Origin: Pusillimonas sp. TS35
GTDB lineage: Bacteria > Pseudomonadota > Gammaproteobacteria > Burkholderiales > Burkholderiaceae_B
Assembly (NCBI RefSeq): GCF_009857885.1
Contig: NZ_WWER01000009.1
Location: forward strand, 95,327 to 159,326
Direction: 5' to 3'
DNA length: 64,000 nucleotides
Shown here one piece after another: positions 1 through 10,500 of this stretch (the first letter of the stretch is position 1; each line of letters opens with the position of its first letter). The notes below the pieces were generated by a model. The model worked only from the letters and a program-made list of their open reading frames with translations. It was not told the DNA's origin and searched no databases. The translations under genes were made by a program, and so were the position numbers.

Positions 1-131
1 AAGACCGCCCAAGGAGTTGGAAGCTTGCTGGTGGCGATGTAGTCGAGCTGGTAGCCGCCAGCCTTGTCACTGACGGCGGCGGGTTGCTGGTGATCGGAGA
101 GATCGGATGGCTCGCCAGTAGTGGGCGACAT
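1..131 (-). CDS. 5' end of an unidentified gene (partial)
   Basis: An open frame reads leftward from ATG at 131 and runs off the window, giving 43 residues that begin MSPTTGEPSDLSDHQQ. Third positions are G/C-rich as in neighbouring genes, and GAGG lies about 13 nt before the ATG. It follows livF in the same direction after about 200 bp, so it could be the enzyme served by that transporter. I do not recognise the N-terminus, and the call rests only on reading frame, composition and position. Confidence 0.4.
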   Translation of the reverse strand, partial: MSPTTGEPSDLSDHQQPAAVSDKAGGYQLDYIATSKLPTPWAV

Positions 132-328
132 TGTATGGGTACCTCGGCCTGTGCGCGGACCGAGGCCCGCGCGAAAATCAATATGGCTGGCGGCGCCATG
201 GCGCGCCAGACCTATATCATACTTCGACAGCGCACACATCATTGCCCCAGCCAACACTGCGCCGCTCGCCCCATACCCCTGCCCTAGATTCCGGTCATAT
301 ACCGCTCCGGCCCACTACCGCTCGCCCC

Positions 329-1033
329 CTACACCTTCACACCAAGATACTTCTCGATCACCGAACGGTCTTCCTGCAGCGCCTGCGGCGTACCCGAAAA
401 CACCATGTGACCGTTGTTGAGCAAATAGCAGCGATCCGCCAGCGATAGCGCTGCGCGCACGTTCTGCTCCACGATGACAATGGTATGCCCGCTGTCAGCC
501 AGCTTGCGGCACACCTCGATCAGATCCTGCACAATCAGCGGCGCCAGCCCCTCGAATGGCTCGTCCAGCATGATGATGCTGGCGTTGCGTATCATCGCTC
601 GCGCGATCGCAAGCATCTGCTGCTCACCGCCCGAAAGCTGTTTGCCCCGATTGCGGCGCCTTTCGGCCAGCCGCGGAAAGGTGTGATAGATCTCCTCGAG
701 GCTGCGGGCAGGCCGCGCCGACATGGCCGCGAGCTGCAGATTTTCCTGCACCGTGATGGAGCCAAAAATGCGCCGCTCCTCCGGCACCAACTGTATGCCA
801 CGCTGCGCAAGCTTGTAGGGCGGAAGGTGATGTACCTGCTCCCCCTTGTGGCGCACCACCCCGCTCTTGGGCACAACCATACCCATCAGCGACTTGAGCG
901 TCGTGCTTTTGCCCGCGCCATTGCGGCCCAGCAGCGCCACCACTTCGTTCTCTTCCACTCGCATGGAAACATCGAACAGGATGTGCGAATCACCGTAGTA
1001 GCTGTTGATTTTTTCGACCTCAAGAAGGCTCAT
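329..1033 (-). CDS. livF: Branched-chain amino acid-type ABC transporter ATP-binding protein LivF
   Basis: Cytoplasmic ATPase of a HAAT-family (Liv-type) importer, 234 aa, the usual LivF length. Walker A GRNGAGKST is at residues 36-44, the signature LSGGEQQ near 135 and Walker B IIMLDEP follows. The start chosen is ATG 1033 (MSLLEVEK), where homology begins; a longer open frame upstream has no family similarity. It overlaps the end of the LivM-LivG fusion by 14 nt, so it is translationally coupled in the operon receptor-livH-livMG-livF. The substrate is not determined by sequence: the family takes branched-chain amino acids, amides or urea. Confidence 0.93.
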   Translation of the reverse strand: MSLLEVEKINSYYGDSHILFDVSMRVEENEVVALLGRNGAGKSTTLKSLMGMVVPKSGVVRHKGEQVHHLPPYKLAQRGIQLVPEERRIFGSITVQENLQLAAMSARPARSLEEIYHTFPRLAERRRNRGKQLSGGEQQMLAIARAMIRNASIIMLDEPFEGLAPLIVQDLIEVCRKLADSGHTIVIVEQNVRAALSLADRCYLLNNGHMVFSGTPQALQEDRSVIEKYLGVKV

Positions 1034-2951
1034 GTTCGTCCATCCCACCGAGATAGGCAGTACGCACTGCCGGGTTGGCCCGGATGTCGTCCGGGCTTCC
1101 TTCCGCCAGCAAGCGGCCTTCGTACAACACGGTAATACGCTCGGCCAGCTCGAACATCGCATCCATATCATGTTCCACGATCACCATGCTGCGGCCATTA
1201 CGGATCGACTTGAGCAGCGCCACGACATGCACCCGCTCCTCGGGCCCCAGGCCGGCAAGCGGCTCGTCGAACAGCAGCACATTCGCGCCTGTCGCCAGTG
1301 CCAACCCAATTTCCAGGCGCCGCTTCTCACCGTAGGAAAGCTCGGACACCCGGGTATCTGCCTGGCGCGTCAGGTCAACCAGCGCGATCGCGGCGTTGAC
1401 TTGCTCATCCAGTTCATGCGAATGATGCAGGCTGCGCAACATATCAAGCCGAAAGCGGCCGCGACTGCGGGCCAGTACCGGAATCATCACGTTCTGACGC
1501 ACGGTCAGCGCCTCGAACAATTGATTGATCTGGTAGCTCTTGCTCATGCCAAGCTGGCACACATTGGTCACGCCGATCCCGGTAATATCGCGGCCACGGA
1601 AAAACACCCGCCCCGACGTGGTTTCCAGCTCGCCAGCCAGCATCGCGAAAAAGGTCGACTTACCCGCGCCATTGGGCCCGATAACACCGCGCAGTTCTCC
1701 TTCCGCAAGTGAAAAGGTGACGTCCGACACCGCCGTCAGCCCACCATACTGCTTGGTAATGCCGCGCGCCTCCAGCACCGGCGCTTGGCGTCCGCCGCCG
1801 TCGATGGGAGCGACAATGGCCAGTTCGGCAATAGCCCTGTTGTCGGCCTCACGATCAACGTCAACTGCCGACCGCCCGCGGCGCCTGAACAGATCGAGAC
1901 AGGCGCCAGCCACACCGTGCCGGAAGGCCGTGACCAAGATCACGAATACGATGCCTAGGATCAGCTTCCAGTGGGCGCCGATGGCGGCAACCTGCTGCAG
2001 GCCGTCGTACAAATACAGCCATATCGTCGCGCCAAGCACCGGCCCGAGCAGCGTGCCCGCACCGCCCATCACCGTCTGTATCACCAGTTGCGCCGACGTA
2101 TCCAACGAAAATGCATCCGGTGGCATATAAGATTGGAACATCCCCAGCAGGCCGCCAGCCAGTCCGCCATACGCTGCAGCGATCACAAACACTGTCAGCT
2201 TGTAGCCGTTGATGGCATGGCCCAGCGCCAAGGCACGGCGCGGGTTGCCTCGAATCGCCTTGAGCACGGCACCGAAAGGCGAGCGCACAATGCGGCGGGC
2301 AATGAGATAGCCAACAAAGAAAAAGAAGGCGACGAACCAGTACATGGGCCAACCACTGCTAATGTGAATCGTCGTGAAGCCCAGCGCGATTTCCGGCGGC
2401 GGCACGCCTGCGATCCCGTTCTCCCCACCGGTATATTCCTTGAAGGCGGAGTTTTCGAGAAAGTAGAACATCTCGCCAAATGCCAGGGTGCTCATGGCAA
2501 AGTAGATGCCTGTACGCCGAAGCGTCAAATAGCCAATGACCAACCCCGCCAGCGCGGCCACAGCGGTGCCGATCAGCAAGGCCAGCAGCATATGCGGCAC
2601 AATGCCCGACGTCAGCAGGTAGGCCGCCACAAAGCCACCCGTGCCGAAAAATGCCGCCTGCCCGAAAGACAGTAGCCCGGTATAACCGAACAGCAGATCG
2701 AAACCCAGGCCAAACAGGCCCCAGATCAGGATGCGCGTGAGCAGATCGGCACTCATGCCCAGATGCGGAAGCACGAACGGTGCGGCCAAGAGGAACATGC
2801 CCACCACCATTTCGGGCACACGCCGGTTCAAGCCAGTTGGCATGCGTGCACCAGCGTGCGGCGCGGCATGCAAGGATGTGCGTGATGGTTCGCGCGGCTG
2901 TGCATGCGGTGCGATCTGCCCCGATGCCTGTGTCGATGTCTGTGTATTCAT
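1020..2951 (-). CDS. livM/livG: Fused ABC transporter permease-ATPase (LivM-LivG)
   Basis: A 643-residue fusion. Residues about 45-350 form a LivM-type inner-membrane permease with many hydrophobic segments. After a polar linker, residues about 390-635 form a LivG ATPase with Walker A GPNGAGKST at 425-433, signature LSYGEKRR near 538 and Walker B LLFDEP near 560. The first 40 residues are polar, rich in Gln and Ala, and resemble neither domain. Start and stop overlap both neighbours (4 nt with livH, 14 nt with livF). In most bacteria the two domains are separate proteins; the fusion fixes permease:ATPase stoichiometry on one side of the complex. Confidence 0.93.
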   Translation of the reverse strand: MNTQTSTQASGQIAPHAQPREPSRTSLHAAPHAGARMPTGLNRRVPEMVVGMFLLAAPFVLPHLGMSADLLTRILIWGLFGLGFDLLFGYTGLLSFGQAAFFGTGGFVAAYLLTSGIVPHMLLALLIGTAVAALAGLVIGYLTLRRTGIYFAMSTLAFGEMFYFLENSAFKEYTGGENGIAGVPPPEIALGFTTIHISSGWPMYWFVAFFFFVGYLIARRIVRSPFGAVLKAIRGNPRRALALGHAINGYKLTVFVIAAAYGGLAGGLLGMFQSYMPPDAFSLDTSAQLVIQTVMGGAGTLLGPVLGATIWLYLYDGLQQVAAIGAHWKLILGIVFVILVTAFRHGVAGACLDLFRRRGRSAVDVDREADNRAIAELAIVAPIDGGGRQAPVLEARGITKQYGGLTAVSDVTFSLAEGELRGVIGPNGAGKSTFFAMLAGELETTSGRVFFRGRDITGIGVTNVCQLGMSKSYQINQLFEALTVRQNVMIPVLARSRGRFRLDMLRSLHHSHELDEQVNAAIALVDLTRQADTRVSELSYGEKRRLEIGLALATGANVLLFDEPLAGLGPEERVHVVALLKSIRNGRSMVIVEHDMDAMFELAERITVLYEGRLLAEGSPDDIRANPAVRTAYLGGMDEHEPS

Positions 2952-3823
2952 TCTCTGCCCTCCTGCCCCATCAGCCCTTGTGGCCGCAGAATCAACACCA
3001 GCGCCATCACGACAAAAAGCATGACATGGGAATACGCGGGATTGAACATGGAAGTAAGACTCAGGATTTCCCCAGCAATAATCCCGCCGATGATCGCCCC
3101 CGGGAAGGATCCCACGCCGCCGATGACCACCACTACAAAAGAATCCACAAGTACGCGATGGCCCATGTCAGGCGACAGGGTGACAATGGGTGAATCGATC
3201 ACCCCCGCATAGCCCGCCGCCATAGCGCCGATGCCAAACACCAGCAAAAACGTGCGTTTGACGTTAATGCCCAGCACATTCACCATCTGGGCATCCTCGA
3301 TGCCGGCGCGCACGATCAAGCCGAGGCTGGTGCGGTAAAGCACGAAATACAGCATAGCCAGCGTGGCCGCGGCAATGCCCAGTGCCTGCAGCCGGTAAAG
3401 CGGGTACACCAGCGTGCCGATCCGGGCAATGCCCTGGCCCCAATCGGGTGTCGGCACCGACAGGCTGATCCCGCCGAAAATCGACCGGACAATCTCCACC
3501 AGAATGATGCCTATGCCAAAAGTGACCAAAATCTGATCTTCCGGCGGACGGCTGTAATACATGCGCATCAGGCCGCGCTCGATGATCAGGCCCGCAACCA
3601 GCGATACCGCCGAACCGACCGCAATCGCAACGAGAAATGACTCTGTATAGCTGTAGGCCGTATAGCCGGCGTACGCTCCCACCACCAGCAATGCGCCATG
3701 GGCAAAATTCACCACGCCCAGCGTGCCGTAAATGATAGTCAGGCCGGTGCTGATGAGCGCAAGCAGCAAACCCATCGCAAGGCCGTTGAACAACTGTGAA
3801 AGAAACAGCGACATGCTAGGCAT
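2948..3823 (-). CDS. livH: Branched-chain amino acid-type ABC transporter permease LivH
   Basis: Inner-membrane permease, 291 aa and highly hydrophobic, with the LivH landmark GLTIIYGTLGVVNFAHGAL near the N-terminus and IGGVGSFPGAIIGG near the C-terminus. The start is ATG 3823 (MPSMSLFLSQLF) because an almost perfect Shine-Dalgarno, AGGAGG, lies 6 nt upstream; the open frame extends 48 codons further without similarity. It pairs with the LivM half of the next gene to form the pore. The 143 bp between it and the upstream receptor gene hold no other gene. Confidence 0.93.
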   Translation of the reverse strand: MPSMSLFLSQLFNGLAMGLLLALISTGLTIIYGTLGVVNFAHGALLVVGAYAGYTAYSYTESFLVAIAVGSAVSLVAGLIIERGLMRMYYSRPPEDQILVTFGIGIILVEIVRSIFGGISLSVPTPDWGQGIARIGTLVYPLYRLQALGIAAATLAMLYFVLYRTSLGLIVRAGIEDAQMVNVLGINVKRTFLLVFGIGAMAAGYAGVIDSPIVTLSPDMGHRVLVDSFVVVVIGGVGSFPGAIIGGIIAGEILSLTSMFNPAYSHVMLFVVMALVLILRPQGLMGQEGRE

Positions 3824-3966
3824 GTATACCTCCTCATGATGCCGGTGGGCGTTTTGCCTTAACCCGGAGCGGCGCCGCGCGCACGCCGCATACGGCACCA
3901 CCGCGCGGAAATGAACGGGTACGGGCGGGAATGCGTCACGACGCATTCCCCGTCCCCCGCGAAGCA

Positions 3967-5340
3967 TCAGGTATAAGGACCCAGCTTGCAGCCGAGCAGG
4001 CCGACTTCCGGCAGCGCCGCCTTGCCATCAACCACTTCGATCACTTCAAAGTAATCATCCTCGTTCTTCATGTCGGCCTTTTTCTTGCCGCGCACAATGG
4101 GGAAGTTGATAATGCCCTGGTGATCCTCCGCCCGGAAGCTGACGGGCCCGATCAGCCCTTCCCGCACCTCCCCCGCCTCATAGGCCTTGATCACATCGGG
4201 CGGGTAGAACGAACCCGCACGTTCGCAGGCGTCTGCCCAGAGCACGGTGGTGAGATAGGCGATATAGGCGGAGTCGCGGGGCTTGGCCTTGTACTTCTTC
4301 TCGAAGGCAGTGACGAAGTCCTTGGCGTTCGGGTATTTATCCTGCAGCGTCCACCAGAAGCCCGTTGCGGCATACACACCCTGCATGATGTCGGCGCCGA
4401 TTTCCTTTTCCAGGAACGCCGACATATAAGGAACCACGATATTCATCTTATCGAGCAGGCCGAACTGCTTGGCCTGCTTGATCGAGTTGGCCGCATCGGC
4501 GCCGTAGGCGATTACGACCAGCGTGTCGGCCCCGCTATTCGCAATATTGATGAGGAAGGAGCTGTAGTCCTTGGCACCGAGGGGGTGAACCTGCTTGTCC
4601 ACTGTCTTCCAGCCTTCTTTCTCCGTGAACTCCTTCATGGAATCGAAAGTGGTGTGGCCATAGGTGTAGTCTGGAACCAGGTAGACTGCCTTGCGATCCT
4701 TGCCCAGGTTCTTGGCCAGGACCGGCGCAATCGCCTTGCACGCCGTGTAGGCAAAGTAACAAAGCCGGAAGCCATAGCGTTGGCAGTCGACGCCCGTGGT
4801 TTCGTTGGAGCCACTGATCGCAGGCAGATAAATCGTACGTTCGCGGTCGCACACCTTCTGCAGCGCAATAGCCACCGCGCTGCTCGTGCTGCCCGACACC
4901 AGCATTGCCTTGTTGTCGTGAATAAAGCGGCTGGCGGCCTGCACGGCGGTATTGGGCTTTGTTTCCGCATCCGACACACCGATCTTGATGGTCTTTCCCA
5001 ACACGCCTTTTTTTGTCAGCGGGGAAATCTTCTTGACCTCCTCGGCGCCGGCATTCAACTGCTCCACGGCCAATTCATAACCCTTGCGCTGGTCCGCGCC
5101 TTGCGCTGAATACGGTCCCGTCAGATCCAGCGTCAGGCCAATGAAGACCGAGTCGCCTTCCGTACCTGCGGGGTAGTTTCCAATGGGCTTCTTTTCTTCG
5201 GCGGCATGCGCCGGCGTACCGAGCATCGTCGCGCCGGCCGCCCCGGCTACGCCCAACGCGCCGAGCTTGAGCATCGTACGCCGATCCAGCGCACTCGATT
5301 GCACGGCCGCATGCTGGCCGGCGGTTTTACTGTCGTCCAT
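3967..5340 (-). CDS. Periplasmic substrate-binding protein of the Liv-type ABC importer, Tat-exported
   Basis: Receptor of the HAAT family (Leu/Ile/Val/amide-binding type), 457 aa. Unlike classic LivK it begins with a twin-arginine signal: RR at residues 20-21 followed by TMLKLGALGVAG, with a probable cleavage after AHA at residue 46. The mature part starts the type I fold with VFIGLTLDLTGPYSAQGADQRKG. The start is ATG 5340, preceded by AAAGGAG. It is the first gene of the operon. The ligand cannot be named; the closest family flavours bind branched-chain amino acids, short amides or urea. Confidence 0.88.
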   Translation of the reverse strand: MDDSKTAGQHAAVQSSALDRRTMLKLGALGVAGAAGATMLGTPAHAAEEKKPIGNYPAGTEGDSVFIGLTLDLTGPYSAQGADQRKGYELAVEQLNAGAEEVKKISPLTKKGVLGKTIKIGVSDAETKPNTAVQAASRFIHDNKAMLVSGSTSSAVAIALQKVCDRERTIYLPAISGSNETTGVDCQRYGFRLCYFAYTACKAIAPVLAKNLGKDRKAVYLVPDYTYGHTTFDSMKEFTEKEGWKTVDKQVHPLGAKDYSSFLINIANSGADTLVVIAYGADAANSIKQAKQFGLLDKMNIVVPYMSAFLEKEIGADIMQGVYAATGFWWTLQDKYPNAKDFVTAFEKKYKAKPRDSAYIAYLTTVLWADACERAGSFYPPDVIKAYEAGEVREGLIGPVSFRAEDHQGIINFPIVRGKKKADMKNEDDYFEVIEVVDGKAALPEVGLLGCKLGPYT

Positions 5341-5405
5341 CCCTGTCTCCTTTGTATACCTGCTTATTGGGTGAGGTACTGCTCAGGCGCCGCCTGATTT
5401 TTATC

Positions 5406-5420
5406 GATGCTTCAAGCATC
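5406..5420. promoter_or_regulatory. 15-bp perfect palindrome upstream of the Liv-type operon
   Basis: GATGCTTCAAGCATC has 7-bp arms around one central base, 66 bp upstream of the receptor start. Thirty bp further out the octamer AACTTACG occurs twice (5450-5457 and 5461-5468), 11 bp or one helical turn apart. Both could be regulator-binding sites for the transporter operon or the divergent gene. No regulator gene is adjacent, so the assignment is inference. Confidence 0.35.
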
Positions 5421-5621
5421 AGGTCCGACATGCAAAAAATACGATTTGAAACTTACGCAAAACTTACGTTAGCCCCGACGCCCGCTGATTCTGCCCAAGG
5501 TACCCAGAAAAACTGAAAATCAGAGGCGAGGCCTTTGCAATCTCTTGCGAAATAAGCCAAAATGATTTGCAATACAACTTACAATCTATATCTGTAGGCG
5601 CATTTCTGTAACAAACCACAG

Positions 5622-6149
5622 ATGTCGTGTATGCAATCGAGCCTTCTCCTCATGCACACCCTTCTTCGCGCCGCCTTCGCTCTTGCAATGGCGCTCGTCG
5701 GATCCGTCGGGCAGGCCCATGCAACCGCTCCCGCCACGTGGCCGCCAAGCCCATCGCGGATGGAGTTGGCCACCCCCTACGGGCGGCTGCATGTCGCCAG
5801 CAGTGAATACATCTATGAGTCGCGGCTGCTGCTCGATGACGATGAGATTTCGCCGGCGATACGCGGCCTGCTGAATATTTCCTACGCCTTCAAACGAGCC
5901 AACGCGCTCATTGCTCTGGTATCCATCAATAGCGGCAGCCCGCTGTGCCCCATTACTTATCGCTGGATTGTCCTGGACGAAGCCGGGCACACGGTATCGC
6001 CCGAATTCGGTTCCTGTTCGGAAAACATTGCTGTATCGGCCTCAAACCGCAAACTCACGCTGCGTACCCCCAGTTCGAAAAAGCCGGATAAAATCGACGT
6101 TTATACGTATGACGGCAAAACCGTCAAACGCTCGACGACCTCCCGCTAA
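5622..6149 (+). CDS. Hypothetical exported protein
   Basis: A 175-residue protein with a clear Sec signal (hydrophobic stretch LLRAAFALAMALVGSVGQ, cleavage after AHA about residue 34). The mature part holds two cysteines (in GSPLCPITYRW and FGSCSEN) that could form a disulfide, and has a beta-rich look. I recognise no family. The start could also be an ATG at 5631 or 5652; none has a good ribosome-binding site. It is divergent from the Liv-type operon and followed 22 bp later by another small unknown gene in the same direction. Confidence 0.7.
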   Translation: MSCMQSSLLLMHTLLRAAFALAMALVGSVGQAHATAPATWPPSPSRMELATPYGRLHVASSEYIYESRLLLDDDEISPAIRGLLNISYAFKRANALIALVSINSGSPLCPITYRWIVLDEAGHTVSPEFGSCSENIAVSASNRKLTLRTPSSKKPDKIDVYTYDGKTVKRSTTSR

Positions 6150-6171
6150 CGCCATTGGGTAGACCGCCGTT

Positions 6172-6570
6172 TTGACATCCACTACCGATACGCCCGGCAA
6201 CCCGGGCCAACCCACCAAACCTGAAGCCAGGCCTTGGGGTTTTCTGCATCCCGAATGCCACGGCCGCAACGCGCTGTTGTTCTTTAGCTGGGATCTGGCC
6301 CGGGCAATCGAAGAGCAGTTCGCCCAGCACCCATCATCTACGCTCGAATACCGCGTCGCCCAGGCGCAACAGGCCGTAGACCGCCTGCTCAAGCAGTACG
6401 TGCAGATCCAGGCCTACCCCGACGCCTTCGACGGCCAAAGCATCACGCTCACGCTTCAGACCGATCCCGATCACCCGGATACACCCGTGCTTGCGCTGCA
6501 GACATCGCCACACCTCGAACAACTCATTCTTGAGGTACAGGCCGAGCAAACGCCGCGCAGCGTGAACTAG
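6172..6570 (+). CDS. Hypothetical protein
   Basis: A 132-residue soluble protein with TTG as its likely start. No signal peptide or membrane segment is visible. The middle (RNALLFFSWDLARAIEEQF, then a Gln-rich helix) and the C-terminus (alternating Leu and Thr strands) look folded, but I recognise no family. It lies between an exported unknown and a cytochrome b561 gene, only 7 bp from the latter, so co-transcription with the cytochrome is likely. A start further downstream cannot be excluded. Confidence 0.55.
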   Translation: MTSTTDTPGNPGQPTKPEARPWGFLHPECHGRNALLFFSWDLARAIEEQFAQHPSSTLEYRVAQAQQAVDRLLKQYVQIQAYPDAFDGQSITLTLQTDPDHPDTPVLALQTSPHLEQLILEVQAEQTPRSVN

Positions 6571-6577
6571 CCCGCGC

Positions 6578-8753
<2,176 letters not shown>

Positions 8754-8838
8754 CCTCGCCGTAGCCTGACTGGGTACGCGCCGCGCAACCCACCAGGCTG
8801 GCCTTAACGCCTTGCCCCAACCTCAGGAGTTCATCGTC

Positions 8839-9288
8839 ATGAAGCGTAGCATCGTTATATTTGCCGCCACTTCCGCCCTGCTTGCCAGCGCCCCCGCGTT
8901 GGCGCAGTTCAAAGACGCTGAAGCTGCCCAGGAGTACCGCCACGCCGCCATGGAGCTTATGGGCTCCCACTTCGGCCGCATGGCGCCCGTTGCCAAGAAA
9001 GAAGCCCCCTACGACAAAGAAGCCATTCGCGCCAACGTCGCCATCCTCAACACCCTGGCCACCCTGCCTTGGGCGGGATTCGGCCCGGGCACCGAAGGCG
9101 GCGACGCCAAGCCCGAGATATGGAAAGACCCTGAAGGCTTTAAACAAGCCGAAGACAAATTCCATGCTGGCATGAAGAAACTCACTGCCGCCGCGGATGC
9201 GGGCGACTTCGACGCCTTCCGCGTCGCCTTCGGCGAAGTCGGAAAGAGCTGTAAATCCTGTCACGACAGCTACCGCACAGATGATTGA
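8839..9288 (+). CDS. Cytochrome c' (periplasmic)
   Basis: A 149-residue precursor: Sec signal MKRSIVIFAATSALLASAPALAQ, then a four-helix protein with the haem motif CKSCH at residues 138-142 near the C-terminus, the hallmark of class II cytochromes c'. ATG 8839 was chosen because CAGGAG lies 10 nt upstream; a TTG further out is less likely. Family members bind NO and are linked to nitrosative-stress protection or denitrification; that role here is inferred from the family. The upstream cytochrome b561 could be its electron donor. Confidence 0.93.
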   Translation: MKRSIVIFAATSALLASAPALAQFKDAEAAQEYRHAAMELMGSHFGRMAPVAKKEAPYDKEAIRANVAILNTLATLPWAGFGPGTEGGDAKPEIWKDPEGFKQAEDKFHAGMKKLTAAADAGDFDAFRVAFGEVGKSCKSCHDSYRTDD

Positions 9289-9333
9289 GCCCGCAGCTGC
9301 CCACCCCGTTCCCGAAACGTGGGCATCCTCCAT

Positions 9334-9362
9334 TTGCGTAACGCAAGGATAGCCGCTATAAT
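9334..9362 (+). promoter_or_regulatory. Sigma-70 promoter of the tRNA-Lys gene
   Basis: TTGCGT and a perfect TATAAT are separated by 17 bp, ending about 42 bp before the tRNA. Transcription would begin near 9369, leaving a short 5' leader for RNase P removal. Confidence 0.7.
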
Positions 9363-9404
9363 TTCGTCCTTTCCTGATGCACGGCCAATAACGCCACCGC
9401 ATAC

Positions 9405-9480
9405 GGGCTGTTAGCTCAGTTGGTAGAGCAGCGGACTCTTAATCCGTAGGTCGAGTGTTCGAGCCACTCACAGCCCACCA
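9405..9480 (+). tRNA. tRNA-Lys (anticodon CTT)
   Basis: A complete 76-nt cloverleaf with encoded CCA. The acceptor arm GGGCTGT pairs with ACAGCCC. The D-arm begins GCTC and has GTTGGTAGAGC. The anticodon loop CTCTTAA gives CTT, reading Lys codon AAG. The T-arm is GAGTG-TTCGAGC-CACTC. It has its own promoter and a strong terminator, so it is a monocistronic unit. Confidence 0.97.
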
Positions 9481-9498
9481 AGAATACTCAATGAAATC

Positions 9499-9536
9499 AA
9501 TGCCCTAGTCGTTTTTACGTCTAGGGCATTTTTCTT
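9499..9536 (+). terminator. Rho-independent terminator after tRNA-Lys
   Basis: A perfect 10-bp stem AATGCCCTAG / CTAGGGCATT with a 12-nt loop is followed by a T-rich tract. It lies 18 nt past the CCA end. Confidence 0.9.
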
Positions 9537-9879
9537 TTCCCCGATCCGTTTAAGTTTTACTTACGGCACCCACGTCAGGCAACCCCTCCTCGTCGTGCGG
9601 TCTGGAAGTTCGTGTGTAACGACGCCGCGATCAGCGTCAGAGATAAGGCCTGTTCAGCGGCCCGCCTCAAGAGGCACGCTACGATGCCGCGCCAGCACAA
9701 CGGCCCGACGGTGCCTGTCACAAATAGGCAAACCTGGTGCAACCGAAGCATTTACGCGACACTTTTGATGGCATACACGTCATGAATGCAGCGGATGCGC
9801 GCATTTGCGCGGCTTGCGGGCGGCAGGCCCACGGTATCCTGCTATACTTTTTTTTGCCTCCCAACTTCCCAACTGCCCC
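9537..9879. other. Non-coding stretch after tRNA-Lys
   Basis: About 340 bp without a convincing gene. A leftward frame ends at 9718, but it runs into the GST gene region and resembles nothing. tRNA-Lys genes are common integration sites, yet no direct repeat of the tRNA 3' end and no integrase is visible here. Confidence 0.5.
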
Positions 9880-10494
9880 ATGAAACTCATTGGTTCGCTC
9901 ACGAGTCCTTTCGTTCGAAAAGTCCGCGTCGTCATGGCTGAAAAGAAGCTTGACTACGAGTTCGTACTCGAGAATGTGTGGGCCGAAGACACGCACATCC
10001 AGGCGCACAATCCTCTGGGCAAGGTGCCGTGTCTGCTAATGGATGACAGCGGCAGCCTGTTCGACTCGCGTGTCATTGTTGAGTATTTGGATACCCTCTC
10101 GCCAGTTGGCCGCTTGATCCCTCAACCCGGTCGCGACCGCGCCGCAGTCAAGTGCTGGGAAGCCATCGCCGACGGCGTGCTCGATGCCGCTGTTGCGATC
10201 AACATCGAGCTGAACCGGCGCCCTGCACATCTGCGCAGCGACGACTGGGTGGCGCGCCAGCGCGGCAAAATCTCGGCAGCGCTCGATTCTATGGACAAGA
10301 GCCTGGACGACCAGCCATTCTGCATGGGCGTCAATTTCAGCCTGGCCGATGTCGCTGTCGGATGTGCCCTCGGCTACCTCGATTTGCGTTTTCCCGATCT
10401 CGACTGGCGCTCGCAATACGCCAACCTACGCCGGCTCGACGAAAAACTGCAGGATCGCCCTTCATTCAGCACGACCAAACCGCCGCAATCCTGA
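9880..10494 (+). CDS. Glutathione S-transferase family protein
   Basis: A 204-residue protein with an N-terminal thioredoxin-like domain (MKLIGSLTSPFVRKVRVVMAEK; the SPFVRK segment carries the Ser of bacterial GSTs, and NPLGKVPCL the cis-Pro of the glutathione site) and an all-helical C-terminal domain ending LRRLDEKLQDRPSF. The order matches the YibF/stringent-starvation-like branch. The substrate is unknown; the usual role is glutathione conjugation or reductive detoxification. ATG 9880 starts the homology; the upstream extension of the frame is non-coding in character. Confidence 0.9.
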   Translation: MKLIGSLTSPFVRKVRVVMAEKKLDYEFVLENVWAEDTHIQAHNPLGKVPCLLMDDSGSLFDSRVIVEYLDTLSPVGRLIPQPGRDRAAVKCWEAIADGVLDAAVAINIELNRRPAHLRSDDWVARQRGKISAALDSMDKSLDDQPFCMGVNFSLADVAVGCALGYLDLRFPDLDWRSQYANLRRLDEKLQDRPSFSTTKPPQS

Positions 10495-10500
10495 AGGCCA

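Noticed and set aside
3931..5109. 392-residue rightward frame opposite the ABC receptor gene
   Set aside because: It is the antisense shadow of a clearly coding receptor; long antisense frames are common in G+C-rich genes.
9405..9879. Possible integration site of a mobile element at tRNA-Lys
   Set aside because: No integrase, no repeated 3' tRNA segment and no change in gene style downstream.
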